Shown here in pieces: positions 25,516 to 25,904 of a stretch of DNA of 25,904 nucleotides; positions within the stretch are counted from its first letter, which is position 1; the number at the start of each line of letters is the position of its first letter. The stretch is from Promethearchaeota archaeon (GTDB taxonomy: Archaea; Asgardarchaeota; Lokiarchaeia; Sigynarchaeales; SOKP01): positions 1 through 25,904 of the forward strand of contig JAEOTL010000065.1 in assembly GCA_016839845.1 (NCBI GenBank), in the 5' to 3' direction. The translations under genes were made by a program, and so were the position numbers. The notes beneath the pieces are model-generated. The model saw only the letters and a program-made list of their open reading frames with translations, was not told the DNA's origin and did no database searches.

Positions 25516-25904
25516 ATGTATATCAGTGAAAACTCTAAAGTAGTAGTTCAAGGTATTACTGGAAATCAAGGCATGTTCCATACTCGCTTGATGTTAGATT
25601 ATGGAAGTAATATTGTAGCGGGAGTTACCCCCAAGAAAGGAGGTCAAGTTGTTTATAACATTCCCGTATTTAATACTATGGAAGAAGCAGTAGAAGAAAC
25701 AAGATGTGATACTAGTATTATATTTGTTCCAGCACGATTTGCTTATAATGCAGCTAAAGAAAGCTTACTTGCTGGGATTAAGATGACTTGTATTATCACA
25801 GAAAATGTTCCTGTTTTTGATATGATTCAATTAATTGAGATGGCTCATGATCAAAATCTACATATACTAGGACCAAATTGTCCAGGCATGATGATACCAG
25901 ATAA
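25516..25904 (+). CDS. sucD: Succinate-CoA ligase alpha subunit (3' end outside window)
   Basis: Starts MYISENSKVVVQGITGNQGM, which is the CoA-binding Rossmann start of SucD (GITG-x-QG). It continues with VTPKKGGQ, FVPARFA, ITENVPVFDM and GPNCPGM, all family landmarks. The frame is open to the last base (129 full codons), less than half the usual length of about 290 residues. The phosphohistidine lies beyond the window. It follows sucC after one base and has its own SD, so sucCD form an operon. Confidence 0.93.
   Translation, partial: MYISENSKVVVQGITGNQGMFHTRLMLDYGSNIVAGVTPKKGGQVVYNIPVFNTMEEAVEETRCDTSIIFVPARFAYNAAKESLLAGIKMTCIITENVPVFDMIQLIEMAHDQNLHILGPNCPGMMIPD

Noticed and set aside
16268..25904. 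Mobile element or genomic island around the metabolic genes
   Set aside because: No transposase, integrase, terminal inverted repeats or tRNA; the genes are ordinary core metabolism with uniform composition.

Overview
The window is AT-rich (roughly one third G+C by eye) and looks archaeal, most likely an Asgard archaeon (Promethearchaeota, Lokiarchaeia-like). The supporting signs are TATA-like promoters, operon-leading genes without a Shine-Dalgarno (SD) site or with non-AUG starts while some internal operon genes have a good SD, a two-subunit archaeal-type 2-oxoacid:ferredoxin oxidoreductase, very long N-glycosylation-rich repeat surface proteins, and helical proteins with a eukaryote-like flavour. 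The lineage is an inference; no rRNA or other decisive marker is present. I found no tRNA, rRNA, CRISPR array or transposase.

Region 1 (1-16267) concerns the cell surface and possibly signalling. It opens inside a giant gene (1-8142, 5' end missing) that encodes about 2,700 residues of Ig-like repeats: four full and one partial type-A units, two type-B units, then 21 tandem type-C/D units full of N-X-S/T sequons. Convergent to it is a cysteine-rich, internally duplicated candidate lipoprotein (8376-9686, minus). Upstream of that on the same strand is a 1,144-residue membrane-spanning subtilase (9919-13353, minus) with an extracellular protease, Ig-like repeats, one membrane span and a cytosolic helical plus alpha/beta region. 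A 572-base divergent intergenic region with a perfect 16-bp palindrome, two interleaved inverted repeats and a direct repeat separates it from a two-gene operon. This operon encodes a helix-hairpin-helix protein with a large all-helical domain that I read tentatively as BRO1/TPR-like (13926-15746), coupled by an ATGA overlap to a two-TM protein with a winged-helix-like cytosolic domain (15743-16267). A frameshifted TPR-gene remnant lies at 16306-16517.

Region 2 (16607-25904) is central carbon metabolism. A minus-strand operon runs korA-korB-sdhA-sdhB (21698 down to 16607): fused gamma/alpha and beta subunits of a 2-oxoacid:ferredoxin oxidoreductase, then the flavoprotein and iron-sulfur subunits of succinate dehydrogenase/fumarate reductase, with no membrane-anchor genes alongside. 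Divergent from it is a ferredoxin-nitroreductase fusion (21916-22734), convergent with a GPH/MFS-type transporter (22755-24173). sucC (24396-25514) and the start of sucD (25516 to the window end) follow on the plus strand.

Together KorAB, SucCD and SdhAB cover 2-oxoglutarate <-> succinyl-CoA <-> succinate <-> fumarate, a contiguous segment of the TCA cycle that can run oxidatively or reductively. The context therefore suggests that KorAB acts on 2-oxoglutarate. Several metal-site and active-site motifs in this set differ from the textbook form (KorB Cys to Gln, KorA YPMAP, SdhB one residue short in its second cysteine cluster).
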